In this document: positions 1 to 9,014 of the stretch, in pieces
How the letters are laid out: each line of letters starts with the position of its first letter
Numbering within the stretch: the stretch's first letter is position 1
Origin: Melioribacter sp051488685
Lineage (GTDB): Bacteria > Bacteroidota > Ignavibacteria > Ignavibacteriales > Melioribacteraceae
DNA: 64,000 bases
Direction: 5' to 3'
Assembly: GCF_051488685.1 (NCBI RefSeq)
Contig: NZ_JBPSEH010000006.1
Location: 124,001-188,000, forward strand
Notes under the pieces: model-generated
The model's database searches: none
What the model was told of the DNA's origin: nothing
The model's input: the letters and a program-made list of their open reading frames with translations, nothing else
Made by a program: the position numbers and the translations under genes

Positions 1-3000
1 ACTGTAAATGGCAAACCGGGCATTCATCACGTGATGGCACGTACGCTGAAAGACCTCGTCTGCCGTTATAAAGCCATGAAAGGATTTCGAATTCAACGTA
101 AAGCTGGGTGGGATACTCATGGTCTTCCTATCGAGATTGCACTCGAAAAAGAACTCGGATTTACTCAAAAGTCGGACATCGAAAAATACGGCGTCGGCAA
201 GTTCAATAAAAAGGCGAAAGAACTTGTTTACCATCATATCGAAATGAAGGAAGGATGGCGCACACTTACCGAAAGAATGGGCTACTGGATTAACCTCGAC
301 GACCCGTATATTACATGTACAAATGAATATATTGAATCGGTATGGTGGGCACTGTCAGAATACTTTAAAAAAGGATTGATCTACAAGGGCTTCAAGATTG
401 TTCCGCAATGCCCACATTGTGAAACTCCTCTGTCGTCGCATGAACTTGCACTTGGCTATAAAGATGTACGTGATCCGAATGTTTATGTAAAGTTCAAACT
501 GAAAGACGAGGACGCATCGGTACTTGTATGGACAACTACGCCGTGGACGCTTATTTCGAACGTGGCTTTAGCAGTTGGAGAAGAGATCGATTATGTTAAA
601 ATTAAGACAGAGAATCACGGTGTGCTCTACCTGGCAAAAGCTCGACTCTCGGTTATAACTGAAAATTATGAAATACTGGCAGAGTTGAAGGGCAAAGACC
701 TACTCAACAGGGAATATATTCCGTTATTCAATTACATAAAGGTTAATAAAAAAGCGTGGTACATTATAGCAGGAGATTTTGTTAGTACAGAAGACGGTTC
801 GGGAGTGGTGCATATAGCCCCTGCTTTCGGCGCTGACGACTATGAAGTTTCTATTAAATACGATCTTCCATTTATTCAACCTGTTACTAAAAACGGTCGT
901 TTTACTGACGAAGTTACAGATTTTGCAGGTAGGCTGATTAAGTCAATTAAATTCGAAACGCACGAAGAAAAAGGAGTCGATCCGGATATCATTAAAAATC
1001 TTAAAGAAAGAGGATTGATTTACAGAGCAACAACGGATTATCTTCACTCATATCCTCATTGCTGGCGATGCGACAATCCTTTAATTTATTATGCCAGAGA
1101 CAGCTGGTATATTAGAACCACACAGATAGCACACAGAATGATAGAACTCAACAAAACAATTAATTGGCATCCACCAGAAGTTGGTGCCGGTCGATTTGGA
1201 AATTGGCTGGAAGAAAATAAAGACTGGTCGCTATCTAGAGATAGATATTGGGGAACCCCGCTTCCAATCTGGATTAACGAAGATGGGGAGATGTTTGCAG
1301 TTGGTTCAATTGCTGAATTGAAGGAAGGCTTTGTAATTAGGGACGGCAAGAAAATTGCTGTAAAAGATTTACCAGATGACGAAATCGATTTGCATAAACC
1401 ATTTGTTGATGAAATCAAGTTCGAAAAAGGAGGGAAGATCTATTCCAGAACTCCGGAATTGATCGACGTCTGGTTCGATAGCGGTGCCATGCCCTTCGCA
1501 CAATTTCATTATCCCTTTGAAAATAAAGAATTATTCGAACAAAATTACCCTGCAGATTTTATTTGCGAGGGCATCGATCAAACACGTGGCTGGTTCTATA
1601 CTTTGCATGCAATTGGTACGATGCTATTCGACAGCATTACTTTTAAGAATGTTATTGTAAATGAACTTGTGCTCGATAAAAATGGACTTAAAATGTCCAA
1701 ATCGAGGGGCAATACAGTCGATCCCTTTGCTTTGTTTGAAAAATACGGGGCCGACTCAACCCGATGGTATCTGGTAACCATAAGTCCACCATGGAAACCA
1801 ACTTTGTTCGACGAAGATGGCATTGTAGAAGTACAGAGAAAATTTTTCGGAACGCTTGTCAATACCTATTCCTTCTTTGCACTCTATGCAAACATCGACA
1901 AATTTACTCATCAAGAAGAAATAATCCCTTACGAAGAGCGTCCAGAAATTGATAGATGGATTATATCCAAATTAAATGCGCTCGTGGAAGAATACGAAAA
2001 ATATATGGAAGATTACGAGGTTACCAAAGCCGCCAGAGCTTTATCGAATTTTACTATCGACCAATTATCCAACTGGTACGTAAGGAGAAACAGACGCAGA
2101 TTCTGGAAATCGGAAATTAACAAAAATAAATTATCAGCTTATCAAACATTATATGAATGTTTAATTACCGTTTCAAAATTAACAGCTCCATTTGCTCCGT
2201 TTATCGCCGAAGAGATCTATCTTAATCTGAATGAGGTAACGAAAAAAGAAGATTTTGAGTCGGTACATCTGGCATATTATCCAAAATCGGGTTACAGAGA
2301 CAAAGCGCTCGAAACAAAAATGGACGTAGCTCAGAGGGTTGTTTATCTTGCTCGTTCGATCAGAGCAAAAAATAATCTTAAAGTACGTCAGCCGCTACGG
2401 AAGATGATGGTCTATGTCGATAAAGATTTACGTGATGCGCTCACTAAAATGAAAGATGTGGTTCTTGAGGAGGTTAATATCAAAGAAATGGTAATTCTCG
2501 AAGACGACGCTGGTATAGTAAACAAAAGTGCAAAACCGAATTTCAAAACGATTGGTCCAAAATTTGGAAAACTCGTAAAAAAATTGGCGGAAAAAATTAA
2601 AGAACTCGATAAAGAGTCGATTAAACTTATTGAAAAAGGAGAAACAGTTGAGATTGACGTCGAAGGTGAAAGGGTGTCGATCGGTAAAGAAGACGTGGAA
2701 ATTGTAAGCAGCGAGATCGAAGGCTGGCTCGTAGAGACGGAAGAAGGAGTAACAGTCGCAATTGACACTGAACTGACAGAGGAACTTATTGCAGAAGGTT
2801 ATGTAAGAGAATTCGTCAATAGAGTTCAGAACATGAGAAAAGATCTCGATTTTGAGGTAACCGACAGAATCGATCTTTATGTTGACGGCGACGAAAAGTT
2901 AATTAAATATTTGAGCAATTTTAACGATTATATATCAAATGAAGTCCTTGCAAAAACGATTAAATTTAATGCTGAAGGCGGTAATGTTCAAGAATGGGAA

Positions 3001-3048
3001 TTGGGAGATTTCAGGTGCAAGATCGGTATTGAAAAAGCAATAACTTAG
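1..3048 (+). CDS. ileS: Isoleucyl-tRNA synthetase, type 2, 5'-truncated by the window edge
   Basis: Class I aminoacyl-tRNA synthetase that charges tRNA-Ile in the cytoplasm. The frame is open from base 1, so the true start lies upstream; about 1015 residues are visible. Seen: GWDTHGLPIE near the start, the editing-domain motif TTPWTL, SGVVHIAPAFGADDYE, GIDQTRGWFYTL, and KMSKS at 1690-1704, followed by the anticodon-binding region. Length and C-terminal region suit the IleRS2 (eukaryote-like) type. Odd: the HxGH signature reads GIHH at 19-30 (after NGKP), with its first and third residues swapped. Family assignment is secure; the type-2 call is from memory of the family. Confidence 0.97.
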   Translation, partial: TVNGKPGIHHVMARTLKDLVCRYKAMKGFRIQRKAGWDTHGLPIEIALEKELGFTQKSDIEKYGVGKFNKKAKELVYHHIEMKEGWRTLTERMGYWINLDDPYITCTNEYIESVWWALSEYFKKGLIYKGFKIVPQCPHCETPLSSHELALGYKDVRDPNVYVKFKLKDEDASVLVWTTTPWTLISNVALAVGEEIDYVKIKTENHGVLYLAKARLSVITENYEILAELKGKDLLNREYIPLFNYIKVNKKAWYIIAGDFVSTEDGSGVVHIAPAFGADDYEVSIKYDLPFIQPVTKNGRFTDEVTDFAGRLIKSIKFETHEEKGVDPDIIKNLKERGLIYRATTDYLHSYPHCWRCDNPLIYYARDSWYIRTTQIAHRMIELNKTINWHPPEVGAGRFGNWLEENKDWSLSRDRYWGTPLPIWINEDGEMFAVGSIAELKEGFVIRDGKKIAVKDLPDDEIDLHKPFVDEIKFEKGGKIYSRTPELIDVWFDSGAMPFAQFHYPFENKELFEQNYPADFICEGIDQTRGWFYTLHAIGTMLFDSITFKNVIVNELVLDKNGLKMSKSRGNTVDPFALFEKYGADSTRWYLVTISPPWKPTLFDEDGIVEVQRKFFGTLVNTYSFFALYANIDKFTHQEEIIPYEERPEIDRWIISKLNALVEEYEKYMEDYEVTKAARALSNFTIDQLSNWYVRRNRRRFWKSEINKNKLSAYQTLYECLITVSKLTAPFAPFIAEEIYLNLNEVTKKEDFESVHLAYYPKSGYRDKALETKMDVAQRVVYLARSIRAKNNLKVRQPLRKMMVYVDKDLRDALTKMKDVVLEEVNIKEMVILEDDAGIVNKSAKPNFKTIGPKFGKLVKKLAEKIKELDKESIKLIEKGETVEIDVEGERVSIGKEDVEIVSSEIEGWLVETEEGVTVAIDTELTEELIAEGYVREFVNRVQNMRKDLDFEVTDRIDLYVDGDEKLIKYLSNFNDYISNEVLAKTIKFNAEGGNVQEWELGDFRCKIGIEKAIT

Positions 3049-3061
3049 TAACGGAGGAAAC

Positions 3062-3760
3062 ATGGCAAAGAAACAGACTCAAAAGAAGAGTTCTGCCGGT
3101 TCAAAAAAAACGTCGGCCAAGAGTGTTAAAACGAAAAATACTGTCTCGGCTGCTTCAAAAAAGAAGACGCTCGACAAAAAAGCGACAACTAAAACTTCGA
3201 AAAAAGCGACACTCAAAAGAAGCGTTGCATCGAAGAAATCTAATGCTGAAACAAAAACAAAGAAAAAAATCCCGAAAACTACGGAGCAGAAAAAAATGAC
3301 ATCTGATAATAAAGTTGAAGTAATGTCCCCAACCAAAAAAATAAGAAAAATTCAAGGGTATTCGAAAGCTGAACTTGAAGAATTCAAACAAATTATTATT
3401 CAAAAAAGAAATGAAATAATCGAACAACTTCAGGCGCTTAAAGAACAAATGATGGATCCATCCACTGGACAATACGTAAACGAGAATTCGCCTTATTCGC
3501 TCCATATGGCCGAACAGGGTACAGACGCAATGGAACGTGAAAAACTTTATCTCTGGGCACAGCGTGAAAACAAATTTTTGGGCTATCTCGACGAAGCATT
3601 GCAAAGAATCGAAAATGGAACCTACGGTATTTGTATTGAATGTATCGACGAGCCTCAACATCTTTGTCCAACATGTCCATTAATTCCAAAAGAAAGACTA
3701 AAAGCCGTGCCGCATACCCAGCATTGTTTGCAGGTAAAACAAAAGATGCAATCCAAATAA
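3062..3760 (+). CDS. DksA/TraR-family zinc-finger protein with a lysine-rich N-terminal tail
   Basis: Family members bind RNA polymerase through its secondary channel and modulate initiation. Residues 1 to about 100 are Lys/Ser/Thr/Ala-rich, like a histone H1 tail. Then comes the coiled-coil region (YSKAELEEFKQIIIQKRNEI, EQGTDAMEREK) and the finger region with GTYGICIEC and IPKERLKAVPHTQ. The finger is unusual: CIEC (C191, C194) is followed after seven residues by CPTC (C202, C205), and the normal last C-x2-C pair is reduced to C222. A GGAGG site sits 5 nt before the ATG. 13 nt downstream of ileS, so probably co-transcribed. Family is clear; function of the tail is unknown. Confidence 0.85.
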   Translation: MAKKQTQKKSSAGSKKTSAKSVKTKNTVSAASKKKTLDKKATTKTSKKATLKRSVASKKSNAETKTKKKIPKTTEQKKMTSDNKVEVMSPTKKIRKIQGYSKAELEEFKQIIIQKRNEIIEQLQALKEQMMDPSTGQYVNENSPYSLHMAEQGTDAMEREKLYLWAQRENKFLGYLDEALQRIENGTYGICIECIDEPQHLCPTCPLIPKERLKAVPHTQHCLQVKQKMQSK

Positions 3761-3775
3761 TTTACGGAATATTAA

Positions 3776-4432
3776 GTGAAAGCACTTTATGTAACTTTAA
3801 CAGTAATAGTAATTGACCAGATAACTAAATTAATTGTAAAGGGAATCTCGATCCCCTTTTTGAATCTCCATTTTGAAGGCATGTCGTATGGTGAAAGTAT
3901 CAACGTCATAGGCGATTTTTTTAAGATTACTTTTGTTGAAAATCCCGGACTGGCATTTGGAATCGATGTAAATGACAGTGCTAAATTGTTGCTCTCAATC
4001 TTTTCGTTAATTGCTAGTGCTGGAATCTTCTACTATTTATATAAATCGAAACACCAGAAACTTGTTGTGCGTGCTGCTCTTGCTTTGATACTTGGTGGGG
4101 CTATTGGTAATTTGATAGACCGCACTTTTTACGGTGTTATTTATGGATATGCGCCAATATTTTACGGTAGAGTAGTCGACTTTTTCAACGTCGATTTCTT
4201 TGACTTTACAATTCTGGGAAGAACATATGACCGCTGGCCTATTTTTAATATTGCGGATGCTTCTGTAACGATTGGAGTAATTTTACTGGTGATCTTTCAT
4301 GGCAGTGTAAAAGAGGATGTTCATATAAAGCAAACGACCGATTCGGGTGAAATTGTAAAAAAATATGATGAACTATCGACAATAAATTTGTCTGTGGCTG
4401 ATGTCAAGGATAGTAACGGAAAAGAAGATTAG
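3776..4432 (+). CDS. lspA: Lipoprotein signal peptidase
   Basis: Inner-membrane aspartyl protease (signal peptidase II) that cleaves prolipoproteins after lipidation. Catalytic aspartates are visible as D115 in GNLIDR and D161 in FNIADAS, with VENPGLAFGI and several hydrophobic segments. At 218 aa it is longer than the usual 150-170 because of about 20 extra residues between the two aspartate motifs and a polar tail of about 40 residues. Start is GTG, 15 nt after the DksA-like gene. The end overlaps the next gene by 32 nt. Confidence 0.93.
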   Translation: MKALYVTLTVIVIDQITKLIVKGISIPFLNLHFEGMSYGESINVIGDFFKITFVENPGLAFGIDVNDSAKLLLSIFSLIASAGIFYYLYKSKHQKLVVRAALALILGGAIGNLIDRTFYGVIYGYAPIFYGRVVDFFNVDFFDFTILGRTYDRWPIFNIADASVTIGVILLVIFHGSVKEDVHIKQTTDSGEIVKKYDELSTINLSVADVKDSNGKED

Positions 4433-5387
4433 GATTGAAATACCTCCAGGCAAAAAAAAAGAAAGAATAGACGTATTTCTATCAAATTCAATCGAACATT
4501 CCACGCGATCCAAAATTCAGAAATTAATTAAATCTGAACTCGTCTTTGTAAATGGTAAAATTGTTAAAGCCAATTATCTTGTTAACCCTGGAGATATTAT
4601 TGACGTAACAATTCCGATTTCTCCTCGCCCTGAAGAAACAATTCCAGAGGAAATTCCACTGGATATTGTTTACGAAGATGAATATTTATTGATTGTAAAT
4701 AAGCTTGCAGGAATGGTAACGCATCCCGCATTTGGTAATTACACGGGTACGCTTGTAAATGCTTTGCTTGCTTATACGAATAAATTAAGTCAGTTGAACG
4801 ATAAAGGAAGGCCGGGGATAGTTCATCGGCTCGATAAAAACACAAGCGGGCTTCTTCTGATTGCCAAAGACGAATGGACACATGCCCAACTGGCAAAGCA
4901 ATTTTCTGCGCATACCATCGATAGGGAATACTGGGCGGTGTGCTGGGGATTATTTAAAGAAAAAAAAGGTGAGGTAATCGGAAACATTGCGCGGTCAACT
5001 AAGGACAGGAAAAAATTTGCCGTCAGTGAAAGTGAAGGGAAATATGCCCACACATTTTATGAAGTCATTGAAGAATATGATTTTGCATCGCTTGTAAAAT
5101 TAAGATTGAAAACTGGCAGAACCCACCAAATTAGAGTGCACATGTCGCATATTAATCATCCCATCTTTGGCGACCCAACATACGGCGGTAGAAAAATTGT
5201 ATATGGTGCAGAACTTCCGAAAATGAAAAGCAGGGTTGAAAATCTCTTGAATATTATGGAACGTCAGGCACTTCACGCTAAAACGCTTGGATTTATTCAT
5301 CCACACACCAAAGAAAAAATGTTTTTCGATTCCGAGTTAACGGAAGATTTTCAATTGCTTCTGCAAAAACTTAAAAATGATCCCTAA
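4401..5387 (+). CDS. rluD: RluD-type ribosomal large-subunit pseudouridine synthase
   Basis: Isomerises uridine to pseudouridine in 23S rRNA. An S4 RNA-binding domain at about 18-80 is followed by the RluA/RluD catalytic domain with HRLDKNTSG (catalytic D145), KTGRTHQIRVH and HPIFGDPTYGG. 328 aa is normal. The ATG lies inside the lspA 3' end (32-nt overlap), which suggests translational coupling. The exact site specificity (RluD versus another RluA member) cannot be settled from sequence alone. Confidence 0.9.
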   Translation: MSRIVTEKKIRIEIPPGKKKERIDVFLSNSIEHSTRSKIQKLIKSELVFVNGKIVKANYLVNPGDIIDVTIPISPRPEETIPEEIPLDIVYEDEYLLIVNKLAGMVTHPAFGNYTGTLVNALLAYTNKLSQLNDKGRPGIVHRLDKNTSGLLLIAKDEWTHAQLAKQFSAHTIDREYWAVCWGLFKEKKGEVIGNIARSTKDRKKFAVSESEGKYAHTFYEVIEEYDFASLVKLRLKTGRTHQIRVHMSHINHPIFGDPTYGGRKIVYGAELPKMKSRVENLLNIMERQALHAKTLGFIHPHTKEKMFFDSELTEDFQLLLQKLKNDP

Positions 5388-5451
5388 ACTTTTTTCTTTC
5401 TTTTACGATAATAAATTGCCCTAAGGAACCATACCTACCAATCTTTTGAAA

Positions 5452-5472
5452 GGACCACATATTTTGTGGTCC
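5452..5472. terminator. Hairpin terminator between convergent genes
   Basis: A perfect 7-bp stem, GGACCAC and GTGGTCC, closes a 7-nt loop. It lies between the end of the rluD-type gene (5387) and the end of the - strand kinase (5486). A-T-rich sequence follows on the + side. It may stop transcription from both sides. Confidence 0.6.
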
Positions 5473-5485
5473 CCCACTTTAAAAA

Positions 5486-7444
5486 TTATTTTTTAATTAT
5501 AGTATGGATAATTTCCAGAAGGTCATCCTGTTCATAAGGTTTAGCAATATAATAGTCGAAACCTTCCTTAAGGAGTTTTTTCTCGTCGCGAAGGAGCGCA
5601 TACCCGGTTATTGCTATAAGTGGCAGGTTTTTGTATGCTGAATTTTTCCTTACTTCTCTTGCAAAATCGATTCCTGAAGGTCCACTTCCAAGGTTGATGT
5701 CAACAAGAATGGCAGTATAAGTGCCATGCTTTAATTTTTCGATAGCTTCATAATAATCGAATGCAGTATCAACTTCGCAAATTTCTTTTAGATAGAGGCT
5801 TACAAGTTCGGCATTGAGAATATTGTCCTCTATACTTAGAATTCTGGGTTTGCTTTCGTCAGGTGAGATAATTTTATTTTTGTCCGTTCGACGTGATTTT
5901 TTTTCGATAGGAGCAAGTTCTTTATTGTTAAATGTGCCCGGCAGAGTGATTGTAAAGATTGAACCTTTGCCTAGTTCACTTTCGACGCTAATGTCACCAT
6001 TCATCAAGTTTGCCATTTTTTTTGCAACTGCAAGGCCGAGTCCGCTGCCTTCAAAATTTCTCCTAATGCCTTCACTTATCTGGCGGAATTCTCTGAATAT
6101 TTTTTCCTGATCCTTTTTAGCTATGCCAATACCAGTATCAATTACTCTTATGGTTGCCAGTATCTGGTTATCCGGTCCAATTTTTGAATTGACTTCTACT
6201 GTCACTCCACCTTTTTGAGTAAATTTGATCGCATTGTCTACTATGTGCATTAAAATTTGTTTAAATAAATTTTCGTCTGCTACAGCATTAATATCATTAT
6301 TAAGCACTTTTATGTCGAACGTAAGGGATTTTTCCGCTGCTGTTTTATTATAATTTGTAAGAAAATACTTCGTATACGAGCCGAGATTGAATTCTGTTAT
6401 ATTGATTGGTATTGTGCCGGATTCGATTTCAGATAAATTAAGAATTGAATTAAGGGTAATGAGTAAACGCTTGCCGGATTTCAAAATTTTATCGACCATT
6501 TCCACCTGATCGGTATTTTTAAGGTCGTCTCTCAGTAAGCTGGCAAATCCGATTATCCCAGTTAATGGAGTTCTCAATTCGTGACTCATATTTGAAAGTA
6601 GAGTGGATTTAAGCCGATTGGCTTCTTCCGAACTGTCAAGAGCTCTTTTGAGCTCAAATTCCATTTCTTTCTTTTCAGTAATATCTTCTTTGATAGCGAG
6701 GAAATTCGTTATTTCGCCGTCTTCATTACGAATGGGTGAGATGCTAACTGATTCCCAATATAATTCACCGTTTTTCTTTTTGTTCTTAAATTCGCCACGC
6801 CATTCTTTTCCAGACAATATATTTTCCCACAGGTCTTTATAAATGTGCTCTGAGGTATATCCCGATTTTAGTATACTGGTTTTTTTACCGTAAACTTCTT
6901 CGAAAAAATATCCCGTTACTTCGGTGAATTTTGGATTTGTGTACTCGATTCTCCCTTCGAGGTCGGTTATGATGATAATTGAGGAACTTTGATCCACAAT
7001 GCGGGAAAGTTTATTTATCTGTTCGGAAATTTTCTTTTTTTCAGTAATGTCTCGAATAAATATTAAATCATAAACTTCGTTGTCTAACGGAATAGTTTTA
7101 AGATTAATTTCTATGTCGAACTCTGTCATATCTTTTTTAATACCACGAAGATGATAATTCTTCAATTCAGTCGAAGTGTTTCTACATTCTTCTACTTTCT
7201 CCTTGAAGCGTTTGAAATATTTCTCATGGATAAATTCTGTGAATTGACGGTAAATAAGCTGGTCCCTATCGATGTAACCGAAAGTATTACGAAATACTTT
7301 GTTGTGATAAATAATTGAGTAATCTTTTAAGATAACAATGGCATCGAATGAATGATCGAAAGCATTGAGTAGAAGTGAATCAATATTTGGAGTCGATTTC
7401 ATACTGTTGAATAATTCCAATAGTTTTGAGAGATTATTATTCAT
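5486..7444 (-). CDS. Hybrid sensor histidine kinase, PAS-PAS-HisKA-HATPase-REC
   Basis: Two-component sensor kinase with a built-in receiver. Order: PAS at about 25-135, PAS at about 145-262 (VTGYFFEEVYGKKTSILKSG), HisKA with phospho-acceptor H288 in SNMSHELRTPLTG, HATPase_c with IVDNAIKF, DTGIGI and GSGLGLAVAK, and a C-terminal REC (RILSIEDN, AILVDINLG, IAKPY). No membrane segment or signal peptide is seen, so it is probably cytoplasmic. 14 nt downstream of the kinase gene at 7459-8652, so an operon. Divergent to the chemotaxis operon; the stimulus is unknown. Confidence 0.93.
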   Translation of the reverse strand: MNNNLSKLLELFNSMKSTPNIDSLLLNAFDHSFDAIVILKDYSIIYHNKVFRNTFGYIDRDQLIYRQFTEFIHEKYFKRFKEKVEECRNTSTELKNYHLRGIKKDMTEFDIEINLKTIPLDNEVYDLIFIRDITEKKKISEQINKLSRIVDQSSSIIIITDLEGRIEYTNPKFTEVTGYFFEEVYGKKTSILKSGYTSEHIYKDLWENILSGKEWRGEFKNKKKNGELYWESVSISPIRNEDGEITNFLAIKEDITEKKEMEFELKRALDSSEEANRLKSTLLSNMSHELRTPLTGIIGFASLLRDDLKNTDQVEMVDKILKSGKRLLITLNSILNLSEIESGTIPINITEFNLGSYTKYFLTNYNKTAAEKSLTFDIKVLNNDINAVADENLFKQILMHIVDNAIKFTQKGGVTVEVNSKIGPDNQILATIRVIDTGIGIAKKDQEKIFREFRQISEGIRRNFEGSGLGLAVAKKMANLMNGDISVESELGKGSIFTITLPGTFNNKELAPIEKKSRRTDKNKIISPDESKPRILSIEDNILNAELVSLYLKEICEVDTAFDYYEAIEKLKHGTYTAILVDINLGSGPSGIDFAREVRKNSAYKNLPLIAITGYALLRDEKKLLKEGFDYYIAKPYEQDDLLEIIHTIIKK

Positions 7445-7458
7445 CTACAAATTCCTGT

Positions 7459-8652
7459 TTATTCTGCTTTGGGTAATGAAACAAAGAATGTAGTCCCTTT
7501 ATCGATTTCGCTTTCAAACCAGATTTTACCGTTATTTAGTTCTACCATCTCTTTTGATAACAATAACCCAAGACCTGATCCAGGTTCATTTTCGGTGCCA
7601 AGCATATTTACCTGTTCACCCAATTTGAACAATTTTTCCTGCGTTTCTTTATCCATACCGATACCCTGATCACTTACGGAAATCTCAATATTACCGTTTG
7701 TTCGTTTGCCATTGATAATGATTGTACCACCTCGATGAGAAAATTTAATTGCGTTCGAAAGAAGATTACGAAATACAGTATGCACCATATTTTCATCGGC
7801 ATAGGCAATTAAATTTTCGCTCAGATAATTAATAACAGTCAACTTTTTGTTGTTAAGAGCGTGTTTGTTCAGTTCAATTATGTTATTGTAAATATCTGTC
7901 AGATTTATTCTGGCTGGATTTACTTTCACCTGTCCGAGCAGTAGTCTCGACCAGTTGAGAAGTTCGTCAACAAGATTGTAGAGATTTTTTACGGACGATT
8001 TTGCATATCCGAGATAACGTCTTAGTTCCTCTGGATTCAATTCGTCGAAGGTTTCCGATATTATATCAAAAATTCCGAGTAATCCCTGAAAAGGGCTTTT
8101 TAAATCGTGTGCAATAACGGATATAAATTTATCCTTAGCGTTTAGTTCTTCTCTCAATTCCTTGTTTTCTTCTTTGAGTTTATTGACGCTATCTACCCCC
8201 TCAATTTCCTCTAATTGTTCGTCAGTGACGGCAGGTAAATTAACCGGTAAAGTTAAGCCGCCTCTTATTTTTTCAGAAATGTCAAAAAAAGCCCATAACC
8301 TCATTTCCTGTGATAGACCAATGAGAGGATATGTTACTATTTTGATAAAACTATTGCCTTTTGCAGGTAAGATCGTACTGAAATTCTGAGTGAAATCATA
8401 TGTGAATTTTTCGATAGGCTCAAAATTGAATATATTGCTGATAAAGTGCTCTTTTATATATTCAAAAAATTTACCTGTATCCTTCGTTATAGTCGAATCG
8501 AATCCGATATTAAATAAATTATAAAGTGAGCTGTTTGTGTTGATTATTTTACCGCTTTTGTCGGATATAAAAAAGCCTACATCCAAACTATTAAGTAATG
8601 AAAATAATGTTTGAATGTGGCTGTTATCGATATTTTTTGCATTAAGTGCCAT
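7459..8652 (-). CDS. Sensor histidine kinase, PAS-HisKA-HATPase
   Basis: 397 aa. An N-terminal PAS-like region (about 10-130, FFISDKSGKIINTN) is followed by a short coiled coil, HisKA with H182 in AHDLKSPFQG, and HATPase_c with LLSNAIKFSH, DQGIGM and GSGLGLLLSKEM. No transmembrane segment. First gene of a two-kinase - strand operon starting from an ATG at 8652. No partner response regulator lies next to it on this strand; the receiver in the second kinase or the chemotaxis receivers nearby are possible partners (inference). Confidence 0.92.
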   Translation of the reverse strand: MALNAKNIDNSHIQTLFSLLNSLDVGFFISDKSGKIINTNSSLYNLFNIGFDSTITKDTGKFFEYIKEHFISNIFNFEPIEKFTYDFTQNFSTILPAKGNSFIKIVTYPLIGLSQEMRLWAFFDISEKIRGGLTLPVNLPAVTDEQLEEIEGVDSVNKLKEENKELREELNAKDKFISVIAHDLKSPFQGLLGIFDIISETFDELNPEELRRYLGYAKSSVKNLYNLVDELLNWSRLLLGQVKVNPARINLTDIYNNIIELNKHALNNKKLTVINYLSENLIAYADENMVHTVFRNLLSNAIKFSHRGGTIIINGKRTNGNIEISVSDQGIGMDKETQEKLFKLGEQVNMLGTENEPGSGLGLLLSKEMVELNNGKIWFESEIDKGTTFFVSLPKAE

Positions 8653-8902
8653 TATAGTAATTCTAATATAAAAAAGTTATCTGATTTTTCCGCCAATTTG
8701 CCCATATTTTTGCCCTTCTTTTTAAAACAATCTTTTTATTTAATAAACACATTCTAATAAACATTATAATTATCGAAAAAAATTTTTAATTATTTAATTT
8801 AATTAGAAAATCTTTTTGAAGAAAAATAGACAAAATATATTCAATTTTTCCTAAAACTTTCGATAAATAGTTCGATAATACAATGAAGATTTTTTGACAG
8901 CT

Positions 8903-8916
8903 GGCTAATATTCAGC
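8903..8916. promoter_or_regulatory. Candidate enhancer-binding site, copy 1
   Basis: GGCTAATATTCAGC: the left ten bases match the shared palindrome GGCTAATATTAGCC exactly and the right arm is degenerate. Its centre is about 61 bp before the GG of the -24 element, the same spacing as copies 2 and 3. Confidence 0.55.
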
Positions 8917-8969
8917 AGAGTATTTAATAGATATCGATTAAATAGGGTTAAAAAAGATGCTAATTAAAG

Positions 8970-8985
8970 AGGCATATTTCTTGTA
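8970..8985 (+). promoter_or_regulatory. Sigma-54 (-24/-12) promoter of the chemotaxis operon
   Basis: AGGCATATTTCTTGTA fits TGGCAC-N5-TTGCA at GGCA and TTG with correct spacing. It ends 29 nt before the ATG at 9015. Support comes from three similar sites, each with the same upstream palindrome. Confidence 0.65.
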
Positions 8986-9014
8986 TTAATAAAGCAAACA
9001 AAACATAAGACATT

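Larger units (their letters stand above)
8653..9014. other. AT-rich divergent intergenic region
   Basis: 362 bp with no gene, between the - strand kinases and the + strand chemotaxis operon. The right part holds an operator-like site (8903-8916) and a -24/-12 promoter (8970-8985) pointing right. I see no convincing promoter for the kinase operon; 8690-8880 is very A-T-rich and otherwise featureless to me. Confidence 0.7.

Noticed and set aside
3155..3661. 168-codon Phe-rich frame on the - strand
   Set aside because: Complement of the Lys-rich DksA-like gene; AAA/GAA codons read as TTT/TTC on the other strand.
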